A DNA stretch of 64,000 nt from Trichopria drosophilae (lineage: Eukaryota > Arthropoda > Insecta > Hymenoptera > Diapriidae), in NCBI GenBank assembly GCA_030407085.1, contig CM059587.1:29547001-29611000 (forward strand), in the 5' to 3' direction. The stretch's first letter is position 1, and the number at the start of each line of letters is the position of its first letter. Positions 36,901-51,900 of the stretch are shown in pieces. The position numbers and the translations under genes were made by a program. The notes beneath the pieces are model-generated. The model searched no databases, was not told where the DNA came from, and worked only from the letters and a program-made list of their open reading frames with translations.

Positions 36901-39900
36901 TCAACAGCCGTACTGATGAATATAAGGAAAGTTACAAAAATAAAATAGCTAGTTTTTGCATCTCAAGAAAGGTCACTGAATGAGAAGGCGAAGACCGGAG
37001 ATCGAAAGAAATATTTCAATTCCAATGCGATAAAAGCGAATGCATCATGTTGTTTCTACGCAGCGGTTCAGGGACACAGCATAGTTTCTTTAAAAAAAAA
37101 ATTAAAAAAAAAAGATTTATCCGTCTGCGTCAAGGTCAGGAGTTATGGAAATATAAATATAAATGAATACCAAATACCATTTAAAATTGTTTTAATTAAT
37201 CGTACGGTGGAATTGTACAATAAACAGTGATATGTTAAATGTACATAATTAATAATAATATATTTTCTTTTAACAAAAAAATATTTATTTATATTATCAA
37301 GCTACGGTGCAAGTCCTGAATATCTGTTTTTTTTTAGTTAGAACTTTTTTTAGTTTCTCCTTTCATGTAGATTATACTTTTAGTTATTTATCGGATGAAT
37401 TTGTTAAGTCTAGAATATTCTTTGTAACTGGCAGTACAATTGATAATGAATTGACTAATTGTAAGTTTTTAGCGAGTGATTTAGTGAACTTGCTTGATGT
37501 TGCACTTAGGACTAATGGATTGCATTAACTTTACATGTCACTTGAAATGAAAATTGTGTCCAGTGTTAGAATTGCATAAGTTTTGTTTAAATAGAGATTT
37601 CGAGCATGTTAAATAGGTTAGATACTTACATTATTGAATTTTTGTATTATGTGAAATTAATCCAAAATTTTATTCGCAATCTACGAACCTCCTTATCTCC
37701 TTCTCGTTTTAAACATACATAAAAAGGTCGTTGTAAAAGAATTATATCCTAGATCGACGTGATTTTAGTATTTTTTGTTTAACTTTCTTTTTCGCACTGC
37801 ATGCGGGATTAATTATCGTTTCCCAAAGTCTGGATTCTTACCTGATTCTTTTCTTACGTAAAAGTGGGTTATGACTGATTTAAACCGGTCTTAAGCAAAA
37901 AGAAGGATTCGCACATCTTTTCGATTATTCCTGCTTAATTCGACTTAAAAAATTATTGAGGTGTTTTCTAAAATGTTCAGTGTTACAAGAAATGATGAAA
38001 ATTAAATTCCTACGTAAATAAAATAAAATAAAATTAGTTACAGACGTTCTATTAGTGATTTCACATTAGCAATTTCTAATAAATTGTTACTGCCAATTAG
38101 TACCATTACGTTATCAAATGACAATCAAGTTACCATTTGATTGTATTTAATAGTAATTTATCTGATATTTTTTAACCAGGAAAATGGTTGTACTGATTAA
38201 CTTTTGAACCCTGCATTGTATCTGTTAAGTTTCTCTATAGTTTTTACGAGGGAAAAAGAAAAACATTGTTTGAAGAAAGTTAAATGATTTATAGTAGTGC
38301 ATAAGGCAATTTATATTGATAATTGATATTTAACCCTAATTATTTTAAAATTTACTATTTATAATATTAAAAATTTGTTAATTAAGCCAGAACAAAAATT
38401 TAAATAATAAATGACATAAATTACTTTTTTATTACTATTACTTTTTAAATTAATAATACTACTAACACAATTATTATAAGTGTGATGTGAAATTAAGAAA
38501 AAATAAGTTTGAACAATTGTAATATTAAGAACCACATAAGTTAGTTTAAGTACCGACTATTTGAATGTTTCTTAGACTAGTGTCATTATCATCTTTTTGT
38601 TTAGACTACAATCCATATTATTAATAATGTACGTTAATAATGGCAGGGTTAATAGTATTCCTATATAACTTTATAATTGTTTTTTTAATGTAGACATTCT
38701 AAATTTGACAGATCTAAACTTCAGCTTATTTTAAAGGTTATGAGTTCTGAGGGTTACTTTTATTAATACATCATAAAATATGTATTACAACTATAATTAA
38801 AATAAAGATGTAAACCTTGTATTTTCCAGTATTAATTATTAACAATAACGCCTTTTATGCTAAACTATAGATAGGAATTGGAATTTTTTAATATTGCCCA
38901 ATTTGTAACCATGAAGTCAGAGACTTGTCTGTAGAATTCAGAATTGTCTGCAGTTTTGTTGGACAAAATTTGTTGTCAGTGTTGGAAACTAATAGTAAGC
39001 TTTGGATCATTTCTGATTTTTGAAAAAATAAATTTTTAGAGATTGGTCTATCGATCGATGAATATTTAACAGTCACATTTCGTTAAAAAAGATTAATTGT
39101 TCAATATGTTATCAACAACTTATCTCTACACACATAAAACTAAACGGTTGCACCAACTAGAAAAATAGAAAATTCAGCTAAAAATATTGGGCACATATAC
39201 CTCAGAACTTTTTTTAGTTGCTGCAACTATTTCCAGTTTCTTATTCCGCAAGCAAAAGAAATAGGTGAAATAACTAATTTAATTCGTTAAATCAACTTCC
39301 AATTAGTTAAATGGTATCATCTTCCTACCGGTTTATAACTAATTAAAATAGTAATTACGACTATTTCAAATAATTGAAATAACTGTAAAAACTGACAACT
39401 TAACTACATTTGTTCTTTAATACATTACTCGCATTAGAACACTGACAAAAAAAAAGAACTGTTATATAAATCAGTTCTTTGATTTAATGAATTAAGATTT
39501 TATTCGAAGGCTATTATCGATTATTTGGTTCGATATCAATGTCCTCTTCTCAAATATTGTGCGGTAATCATAATCTCAAATTTTCTACTTTTCAGATAAA
39601 ATAAATAAAAATTATACGCAGCTTAAAAAAAACATATTATTCCAGTTCCCAGGTTTCTAAACGGCCTCTAACACTTATTTCCAAGTTAACCTTTTTTCCT
39701 AGTAAAATTAAACATCCGATTATTGACCCCACGATGATCATCTTTACCCGACATAATTTGTTTACCGAAATAATCGTGTTTACCGATTGGTAGCAATAAA
39801 TTCTATGTGATATTTTCTATTGTGATTCCGTATTACATTACGCGGCATCGAACAAGATGTATTACTCAAAAGTTATTCAATCTACTAACAAAAATATTTA

Positions 39901-42900
39901 ATATTTATGAAAATAGTTTGTTCAACAACGGAAATAATTTAACTTACTATTTTGTTAGATGAATTTTGTAACCACCTAAAAATAGTTGAACTGAATACAT
40001 GACATTAGTAACACAGCAAAAAAGATCATGTCCTAATCAGGTATAGTAATTAGACGAGTTCAGGTCCTAATCAGTATTCAGGCAGCCTGAATATATTACT
40101 AGTAGAATATACATATAAATATATGTGTGAAAAGTTATCCTTGTTACGCAATTTACAGTTCATCTTGATGTTTTCATCCTTGGCAAGGGTGAAGGGGAGC
40201 CATCAAATAAGAAAGGCCCTCATTTCCTAACTAACTGCGTATATCGTATAGAATAGGATAGAAGCTGTTTTTGATTATCTGATTGCACTTTTGCATTAAA
40301 ATATTATGTATATTCAACAAACCATTTGGTTAATTTAATAATATGAACAACAAAATAAAATATATTTATAATAGAGTTCAATCACTTTTGCTTTGACTTT
40401 GTTATTAATTTTCCTGATCATATTCGTAATGACGGAATTAAAACTTAGAAAAATAATTGGAGTAAATGAAGAGGCTCTATTGGGAACCCGTTCCAAATGT
40501 ATTTGTGAATTGATATACATTTATACTAAAATGATTGTACTTGTATTGACTGTAAATACAACAAAATATTTAGCGTAAAATATTTAATAATTTATATTAA
40601 AACAAATGTGAATTTTCTTAATTCTAAGTATATTTAAATTGCAGAAAACTTCTTCCTGAATGATCCTGAGCTTCGAGATAAAATACCTGCCAAATACAAG
40701 AGCCATAAAGAAATCTATGAAGATGCAGTTCGCAAAGGATGTCTGGTGCTGGATAAAGTTCGAGAATTGCAGAGTGCGGGCAAAGGCGGTATGGATATGT
40801 TCACGTATGTTTTTTCTCGTACAATAACTATCTAACATTGTAAATCGCAACAGCAGGCGTATATAAAATGTCACATTTAATTTGTTGTAGATTTTCTTTT
40901 GTTCAACTTTCAAATCTTGATAAACTTAATCTTTGTTTTGCAAATATTTTTACAGACAAATTTTGGGTGGCACGCTCGGTTCGGCCATTCTTAAAGATGG
41001 TAATCCCCTCACTCTGCATTGGGTGATGTTCATTCCTGCAATTATGGGACAAGGAACAGTAGAACAACAAGGCCACTGGATTTCACGGGCATGGGCCTGT
41101 AACATCGTTGGAACTTATGCACAGGTTCCTTATTTTTCACTTTACATATAGTGTTTTTTTTAAATCATCTTATATGGATTGTATTCCGGATTGGTATAAC
41201 TGAAAATCTTAACGAATGAGCTCGTCCGTGTCATTCTATGTTGGAATGATTAATTTCATATTTTAGACAGAACTTGGCCATGGTACCTTCATCAGAGGAC
41301 TAGAAACTACGGCCACTTATGATCCCGCCCATGAAGAATTCATTCTGAATAGTCCAACTCTGACATCATACAAATGGTGGCCTGGCGGATGTAAGTGTAC
41401 AATATTCGGACTTTTGTTGTCTGAATTTTAGATGATATACCTCCTAATGTAGTTTACAGTAGAATGTGATTTTGTCTGAGAATTCAACAATAATATCATA
41501 TATTTTCGAGACGAGTTCCAATTAAAATTTTATTTCTTTTTTTTTGCAGTGGGGCAGACCGCAAACTACGCAGTAGTTGTAGCACAACTCTATACTAAAG
41601 GAGAATGCAAAGGGATTCACCCATTCGTTGTACAGCTTCGGGATGAAGAAACTCACGAACCTTTACCGGGTACCATAAGGATTTATATTATATAACTTTT
41701 TAATATAACAAAGAAAATGTAATTTTTAAATCAATTTTCTGATTTCTCTAATTCTCTTGCTCTCCTACTTGTTAAACATAGTTGATAATGTACTAATTTT
41801 TACTATAAACATTTAATTATTATGCTCTAACGCTAAAAGTTTGCAATTAAAAACTTTGTCTGGAATTCCTCATTTGATATCTGTATGTGTTCCTAAATAA
41901 TATTACAATGGTTCCTTAGCAATTGAAACACGACCTCGATTTCAAAGTCTCCAAATTATATTTTCATCTAAATGTTCTATAAGCACCATACTCATATGCT
42001 ATAGGCCACTATGATTTTGATATTTCGCATGCGTGCGTTTATGCACAATTAAAATTTTGTAAGGGTTATGACCAACTTAATGAGAATGCACATTTATGCA
42101 CGTGAACTTGTGTAGGCATCTACACATCTAAAAAGCCAGGAACATTTATAAAATGGATATCTACTTCATTAAGTAATGTGGTCAGAATAGCGGGACATGT
42201 GGCATGTACTTGAAAATACATATTTTTAATTATGCTGATTATTATTAATACCAAGATGATAATTTTTGTACAGGAATTAAAATCGGGGAAATTGGTACCA
42301 AACTTGGTATGAATGCGACAAATAATGGATTTTTGGGATTCAATAATGTCAGGATACCCCGAGAGCACATGTTGATGAAAAATTCAAAGGTCTGTATTTA
42401 TTAAATGCAACGTCTAACTTTTTTTTATTAAAAGTATTGTAATGTCCTTTCTGTCATCGTAGTTGGCTTAAGTGATTAATTTATAATCATCAAAGTTTAT
42501 TTATTGCAGAATAGAGCGTTTTCTTAATATACCGTATAACGAATTGTTGCATATAACTTTTCGTGACATAATGTTTTCTATTTAAGATTAGAGAAATAGT
42601 TTGAGAATTTGTAGAATAAAATGTTTCCTACTCAGAATATCTGCTACAATTAATTAATTGCAAGTAAATTCGTCAAGTAAAAACTGATAATTTTAACAAT
42701 ATCAAATGCTGAATACTTATTTTGAAAAAGTTAGTAAATCGGGCATAATTTAAAAAAGCAACACGACTTTGTCAAACTTCCTTTGTCTTAATTTTTAAAT
42801 TCCATTTCATCATTCTTATTCTTAATTTTTCAAAGTGATCCAAAGTATTTACTACTATAACATTTTCCTCAGACATAATTTATTGAAATATTTTAACTTA

Positions 42901-45900
42901 ACTTTGATATAAATGATAATGTTACGGACAGAATCGATGTTTTATCGACTGCGGTACCCGGCGTAGGTTTTTCCCACAAAGGTGGTTTTCCCTACGCCAT
43001 TGCACACCCGAATGAGGGTACCTCTCAAAATGAAGCAGACCTGTTAGGTAAATTATGTAAATGGCCCTTCGAAATGGTGACGATCTCGATACAATGATTT
43101 GTCATTCGAATAGTATAATGACGTACACTGTAAAAAGTGTTGATGTAAATTTACCACGAAAATCGCAGGACACAAAAATACCACTGATAATCGCAGGAAA
43201 GTTACCGATACCTCCTAAAGTATTACCTGTTCAATGTAAAATTTCTTTGAAAAGCGGTGTAAAATTTCCGTGGAGCTTGTAAATGTACAGTGATTTTCTA
43301 AGGAAAATTACACAAACAATGTAAAATTTTTTACAATTTCTGATGGAAAATTACCATAATTATCACTGGTATTTTTGTGTCCTATGATTCTTGTTGTAAA
43401 ATTACAGTTTTATTGTAATATTACTTTATTTATGGTAAAACACCTTCAGAAATCGCTGGAGAACTACAACAAATGTGTAATTTGACCACGAAAATCGTTG
43501 TAAATAATTACATTACTGAAATGTAATTTTACTTCCCACTTTTTTCAGTGTAGTAGTCTCTTTAAATGTTCGAGAGTTTGAATGATCGAACTAAGATGTG
43601 AAAAAGTGACGATCGGGTTGAGAGAGAACGTTCCGCAACGTCGGAGGGTTAGGAAGTCCGCGTCGCGATCGGATCGTCACCGATTGATCGGAATACATTT
43701 TAAATATTTTCGTGTGGCCGATCAAACCGCGTGTTTTATTAGAAGCCCTTCCACCAGTCGTTTACAGATAAATAACGCGTAATACCATCAGATTTTAGTA
43801 ATTGATGAATCATAAATCATCATTTATTTTAAGGAAAGTGTCCATAAAAGTCTCCTACACTGAGATCGTTTACAGAAAATTCCTGTGTACTGATTAGGAT
43901 TTCGAAAACCGGATACATTTAAGTTAATATTATCTACTAAATTAATTTAGTAAATTTTCTTATAGACATCGGGCGTTTCTGTTCTGTTTTGAAATGTTTC
44001 TATAGGGAATGGGATGTTGTAAAAAATCAATAATATACACCGATATGTATGTTGGCTTGTCCTGAACGTCTTGTCAAAAAAATGTAAAAATATTTGTACG
44101 TTTTATTTAACCATCAGTATATACGAGTAAACTTGTTGAAAAATTAGCATATGAGGTCTGATAATGACTGCGTCACTTTAGACCAAATAGATATAAATAG
44201 TCCAATTCTGAATTAATAATTTTGTCGTGTCATCGTGAAACCATCTCCCAAGTATAATATCAAACTGAACTGAAAAACTATTGGATTTTATTAATATTTC
44301 TCATTGTAACCACGCATCTTTAAACATTAATTGTTTAATTCCAAAACAAAATTCCCTAATATATTTATAAAATATTTCCCAGTTTCCTGATATTTTAGTT
44401 TTTCAAGATTTAATAGAATATTTTATAATATGAGATTCTAAAGAGAAGGTATTAGTTTACAAACCCTCAATAATTGGCTTGTAGTAAGATATACTATTCT
44501 TATTCTCTAAAATCATTTCGTAAACATGCTGGTTAATTAAGTATGTAACATTTTAAAAATACGGTATCAATATTAAGCCGTATTACTTTTTTTACCAAAT
44601 GTCAAAGAAATTTAGATGTAATTTGAAATAATGGAAGATAATTGGCGTATAATATCGAAAATTAATCAACTTTTTTTAAAAAATCTGAAAAAATGTCCAT
44701 CTTCTCAATGATAATGAGAAATCATTTTTCCAGTAAAACATTTATGAATTATGCAGACAAGTCTCTCACGACGCGAAGGCCTTCGTTTCATCTGAAATGA
44801 ACAAATCAAAAATAAAATGTTATAGAAAATATATATGGATCTGAAACCCATAATAAAATGTTGAAAATTAAAAAAAAATATAGGAGTTGTGTATTTTTGG
44901 TATCATTTATATATAAATGTCATTTGTATTTCGGTTTAGGTTAATCCATCAAATAGTTCTTGAGGTCTCCTGGTGGCTACTTCCGAAAAACATGATATTT
45001 CGGAAGAGGGAAATGCCTTTTAAAATTTGTTTAAAAACAAAAATCTTTTTTTGTCGAGTTTCATGAAAACCTACCATTAAAGAAAGTGACCAATAGTTGT
45101 AGACATTCTTAGTAGATTGCCAATATTCTTCAATTAGTTTTATTCGCCTGTTTAACGTTTCAGATCTTGCCAGATGGTACATATGTAAAAGCGCCAAGCG
45201 ACAAATTAACATATGGAACAATGATGTTTGTTCGCGTTGTTTTGGTACGCGATATCGCAAGATACCTATCAAAAGCAGTAACGATCGCGGTTAGATACAG
45301 TATCGTTCGTAAACAAGGCCAGATAAAAGCAGAGTAATATATTATAATATTTATATATTAATATCAATAAAAATTGTCGAAATAAAAATTGATGAACATT
45401 GGTAAATTTTAGTGGTCCAGAAACGCAGATAATAGATTATGTGACACAACAGTACAAATTATTCCCTCCGTTGGCTTCGTCTTTCGCTATTTTATGGGCT
45501 GCAGACTGGATCTGGGAGATGTACAATAACGTGACAGCAGAGCTTGATCAAGGTGATCTCGACAGACTTCCAGAAGTAAGCTTTCTTTATTATTTATACC
45601 AACTTTCTTCATTATAGCTAATTTGTACTTTATTGTAATTTCACCACCTATTATTGAGTTCATTATTTATTAAATGAACCAAATAAAAAATACTTAAGTA
45701 AGTTTGTTCACTCTAACAAGTGTCTTATTTGTAAAACATTTGTCATGTCTCAAATGGGTAAAATGTCTGGAAATGCACTTGTTTCAAATGAGAAGATTTA
45801 ATGATAAACAGTAGACTATATATTTTCAGAAATCAACTAAGATTATCCACTGGCCTTATTTCTTAATATAATTTCAAAATAAATTTGAAAATGTAATAAA

Positions 45901-48900
45901 TATTGTAAAAATTTGCAGTTGCACGCGTTGGCTTGTTGTTTGAAAGCCGTGGCATCGTCGGATGCCTCGCTCGCTGTGGAACAGCTACGATTATCCTGTG
46001 GTGGACACGGTTATATGGACGCCAGCAATTTACCTGCAACTTATGGCCTTGTTACAGCAGCTTGCACTTACGAAGGAGAATACACTGTTTTGCTGTTGCA
46101 AACTGCAAGGTATTTGGTTAAAGCATGGCGACAAGCAGTTAGTGGGGACACTTTGCCACCAACTGTCAAATATTTGGAGTACTTGTCGCGGAGAACTAAG
46201 CAGAGACCCTGGAAAAATACTCTCACCTGCATAGCTCGAGCTCATCAGGCCGTTGCTGCTGGGTAATTATTATTTTCTTTGTAATTATAGTTTTATAAAA
46301 ACAATGTTTGACTTACAACCACAAATCATAGAAAATGCTTATCGTTTTAAACAATTATGTTCAAAAATCTCTAATTTAATGTTCCATTTTTTAATGTATA
46401 CCGAAAAATCAACAAGTCGTTCCAAATTTTTTAATATGAATTGTAATGTTTCCAAAATTCAATGAATCGTTGCGTTCTAACAAATAGCTATAGCAAAAAA
46501 GGATATCCGGACAAACTAGCGTTTGACAACAAATATTTACCCGTCATTCGCAAAAAAATGTATTTAATTTTAATAAAATGACGACAATCTTTAACTGCTA
46601 TGAAGTCAGTCCTATAGGGAAATTCTTTCGGATGTCATAACTATAGTTAGAAATGGAATTTTTCGACGTGAGAGTGTCGGGCAGGGTCGGGGGCGAAGTA
46701 CGATAATCTAGTAACAGATCAAATTAATTTAACCATTCGGTTAGGGGTTAGGCCAGAAATGTCAAAGGTGGTTAGTAGGACGGAGCAAATTGGGAGCATT
46801 TTTTTTAATACTCTCTTGTCAAAATATTCCGTGTCTAACTAAAATTATAACATCCAGAAGAATTTCCCAATCTTTATAAAAATGTATTCTACAATATCCA
46901 AATTTAATATGTAGCCTGAGAATTAAACTATATCTTTCCAACTAAATATTTATTACGTCCCTGAAAGCATGATGTAACGCTGGAGATCATGCCCTGAATT
47001 GGTCTTGGATAAATTTCTACCCGAAATGTTATTAGCTTCCTTATTGGATTTGAACATTAACTATTAGAAGTAAATAGTACGTAAATAGTTCACTACAATA
47101 TCTTTTCGGAAGGTATGCATTCATTTTTTTTTCGTTTGTCGTGAGTAAACTCAAAGCGACATATCCGTATTTTATAGAAGTCTTAATAAGCTCATATAGA
47201 ATTCGAGTTTTGTCGGAATTTTAATAAGCTCAATATCCAGTTCCAATCGACAAATGAGGTTAATAACTGTGGTCGTAAAGTGATACTTTTTATTACTGAT
47301 TCGAATGATATGAGAAAATATATAACATATTTATACCAAACATCCCTGCGAAAAATTTTAGGTAGGATTCTCATGAGAAACACATGAGAATTTGAAACAA
47401 GTACCTTGTAAATTTCATATAAATCTCGTACAGTAGTCGCACTATGTTACGGAAATACTATTCGACAATATTTGCGATTTGTATGAAAATCGACCTGATT
47501 ATAATGAGATTTTTATGTAATTTCCATAAAATTTCAACTCAAAACATTCAGTATTGTATGCTCATACACGGAGAAAAATAATCAGCAAAATCAGCCGAAA
47601 AATCCGCAGATTCTACCAATTTTATCCTATAGGGACAGCTGTTGGAATTCCGTTAGGGATAGCCGATAATTTCAGCTAAATTTACTGAAAAAGTCCGCAA
47701 ATTTAACGGAACAAATCTGCTAATGTAGCGGAAATTTAGAGCTAAGCGCGAATTGAGTAGGGTTAAGGCTATATTAGCGGAATCAAAACAGCTAAAATTG
47801 CATATATTTTCGGCAATTCCAGCCGAAAATTTTAGCTGATATGAATCAGCTAATCCAGCGGAGTCATTTTTCTCCGTGTAAAACTACCTATTAAAATATT
47901 TTCTTTCATGTAATAAAATTTTACATATTTCGTATGATACTTGTATGACTAATAGATTTACGACAACTATAAGGCACTTGTTTGAATTTCTAATGAGATT
48001 CTTATGAGAATCCTACTTAAAATTTTTCGCAGGTATATCTGAAACTTCTGCTTCTTAATGTACTATCGTTGGAGAAACAAAGTTTTGTGACTATTATATT
48101 ATTATACTACTGATTTTTGGCTGAAATCTTTTTTTTATTAATTAACATAGATAAGATTGCTCAAAGAACTTAAATTATACTTTTTTCGTTCGCATGCAAA
48201 TGCATTTTTTATCTAGAGGCTTTATATACTGTTATACGTAGATTCCAAATCTGACATAATTAAAACCGTAGAAAAAGATATGAGAACTCTTTAAGATGCA
48301 TAAGAATTTTAAGATGTCTTAAATACTACTCAAATATACTACTCAATATTTCATTATAAGTATTGTCTATTAGTAGGCATATAAAGTAAGTTTTGCGAGA
48401 GTTCATTTTTGGATTGAAGCATCTCGTCTCTAAAGTTGAAATTCAGATCTGACAACTTTAGATAATTTGCCAAAAAGACGATAAATATATGAATTCTTTA
48501 AGAACTCGTTTATAATGCTTCCTCAACGAACACCTTGTGGAGTCACCTTGTGGCAAAAAAACGTGGGCTCTGGGTAACATCTGTTTCCGGTTGGAAGCAA
48601 ACGCTACGAATATGATTAGCCACGAAAGTGTATACCTGAATTATGAAGTCACTAAAAACAAAACGAACTTATACGCGTGTTACCTCGCGAACGTATGAAG
48701 CAATAATCTTTCTCAACACCTTTTTCGATATCTCCATCGAGATATCTAAACTGATTAGATTTTTGAGTATATTAATAAAACAATTTCGTCACGAAAAATT
48801 TGGATTTTCTTAACTTAGAATATTTCATTTTTTGTACTCAGGACTCTTTTTAACATACCTGAAGAATTTTTAAACACAACCTCGTGTTCACTTCATCTAC

Positions 48901-51900
48901 ACATGATGATATTTTTTATATCAAAATGTTCATAATAAATCGAAATGAAAACAACCGAATGTCTTATTTATCGATTTCAATCGCATGTGAATAAATACAA
49001 GAAATACAGTGCCCTTCATTTATAAATGTATGGCTCTCGCAAATTGAAACCGGATTTCTTTGGGATTTAAAAGTTCCGGACATTGAAATGTACAATTCCA
49101 AAATTTTGAAAATTACGATTAAGAAGAGGACGAAAAACTGGAGAAGAGTACTTTAATCAGGTTAAAAAAGATCCAATTTCATCCAATCTCGTTAGGTAAT
49201 TTTTCGAGTTGTTGAGATTAAATCCAGGATTCAAATTATTTGAATTACACAATGATAGAAGGTAAATGGGAAAGGGATAAGTACAAGAGGGTGAAGGAAG
49301 GGGTTACCATTTCTAAATTGATTAAAAGACATCGGATTTTACTGAAATTGGTTACAGTGGGTTTTTTTTCGGATCACAAACTTACCAATGGGAAATATGC
49401 ATACACTAAAATTCGAAAAAGGAGCAACTACAAGAGAAGGAGGGATAATTAGTTTAAAGTTGCATTCAATATCAGATAACTTACATATTTATCGGTTGTT
49501 CATGTTATTTCCCGATCTTTCTCGATCATATTTTTTTCATAAATTCTTTAATGTGTATTTTTTTAATAGTAGGTGTAAAATTTGACTTTACACATCTTTT
49601 CGATGATTAAAATGGAACAAGGTGCACAACTTTTACGCATACCTACTAATTAAAAAAAGTATAAAAAGTCGACTTCACGCACTCGCATTGAAATAGTATT
49701 TTTCGATACATATGCGTGTGTGTAAAGTAGTTTCCACACACGCACTTGTGCCAAAATATTGTTTCTCTTCCGGGAAATACGTATTTACCGCATAACTATT
49801 AGGAAAAACATCGTTCGTTACTAGTGCGGGAAATATGCGATTTCCCCCAGGAGTAATGATTGACATAAAACTTGTGCCGAGTCAACAATTACTCGCACGA
49901 GAAATCGCATTTCTCGCACTAGTTACAAAATGTACTATTACGCACCACTTTTCCGTGCGTAAAGTATAATCGAGTACGTAAAGTTTACTTTACGCACCGT
50001 AAAGACGTACATAAAATATTATTTTGATTTAGTAATTTAAATTATTGACATTGGCTTGAATTTGTTATATGTTCGTCGTAGAAAAACAATGAAAACCTTG
50101 GTTTATATGGAATTTAGCGGATAGTAGACTAATATTTTAACACAATCAAATTTAAATGAATATTATAAGATTCTAAAGTTATCAACACGTGTTCAAAAAT
50201 AAAATCACGATTTTATCGTCTATAGCATAACTTACTGGTTATGGAACATACAGATAATACTAATAATTTAAAAGTATTCTTTTTGATAAAAACAACTCTG
50301 CTCTCGTTACTCGTAGCACAAATAACTGAAAAATATTCAATTGCATTGTTTAGAGCTTTACCTTGATCAATAATCCAAATAATGCGATCAACATTTTCAG
50401 GTTGTTATTGTAGTATTATTAAATGTTAGAAACTATTTCTATAAATCTTAGATTTTAGATCTTATTTTTATAAATCCATTAGCCCTTTTTTTCTTTCTGG
50501 TACTTTTTTCAGTTTATTCTTTTTATCGAAATCGATGTTGTGGCATTTTTTTTTATTTCATATCAAGAACCACTTCTAGCAGCACTTCACGTTCTAATTG
50601 CTAGTGAAAGTCTTTCGAACAAAAAATTGTTTCAAGACCATCGTATGATACTCGTTCATTATTAAACGAAATGATGTAATACTGACAATGACAAAATAGG
50701 TCTCTGTCGTTGACCTGAATTGTTATATGCAAAAAGAACTTGAAAAAGCATCGACAAGTGCAAGTTTGATTTGTTGATATTGATTTCAAGCAATGATCAT
50801 TTTATGGAGTCTTCAGTATTTCAGTTCGTTCCGCCATATACATTTAATTAAAAAAGTGTCGGTCTTAATTATCCCTTACGTTGACGTTCATGAGAATCTC
50901 AATTGGTATATACAGGGTAGCAATAAATTTCTTATAAAATATAAATATAAATTATACTTTATAACATTTATAACAATTTGTGTCAAAATTCATTCGACTT
51001 TTATTTATTTGTATTGTTAGTATTAGAAATATTTTATCAAAAACTTAATATAAAATGTTCGTCACAGTGACTGCCTGTCTTCAAAATCTCATCGGTAATA
51101 TTTAAAGAACCTTTTTCGAATAAAACAGTACAGAGTCGTCTAGCGAGTTTATTTTTCAATTAGTAATGTTTATGTTTATGTTTATAATGCAAAATTAGTG
51201 TAACCCGCCACTGCGCGTTTATTCGTATTTACAATTGTCGTTTTCTATTGTCTTCCACCACTGTCATAATGTATTGTTATGTAGAAAATTATAAGAAATC
51301 GTATTTATCGGCTTTTTCTAGAAAAATCGTCCATTTTCAGACTGTGTTTATTTTACTCCCGAGGGCGTAAATTAATTAGGCATATTCATTATTGTGCGCA
51401 TTTCACGACCCAAAAAGAGGCATATAATGGTCATTTTACGCCCTCTGAATCGAAAATGTTATTTAGCAGGACCTTATATCAATGGATTTTATTTTAACAA
51501 ATGGAATATTACAATACCAGACATATATAACTCAAGATAAATTCAATATAATAGTTAACTCTTTAGGTCATAGGCGTCACTTTTTGGAAAATACCTTTTG
51601 TCTGTTGCTTTTCATCGCCTTAAAATTAGCTTTCAATTTATTTCAACAACACTTTACTAATGTTAAATAATTATAAACAATATAATACTAATGGTTTTTG
51701 AAAAACAATATAATAATTTAAAAGCGTTTGTGAAAAATAATGTTATATTTACATACAGAAAATAATAGTAATTCTTATACAAGTAACAGTAATTAATGTT
51801 AATGCCTTTTGAAGTTTATGAGAGGAATCGTTGCTTAATTGATAGAGCATATTACCGGTAATCGAAAGGTCCCGGATTCAAGTCCCGACGAATCTCTAAA

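Noticed and set aside
51824..51898. A functional tRNA gene
   Set aside because: Acceptor strands and T-stem do not pair properly; better explained as a tRNA-derived relic.
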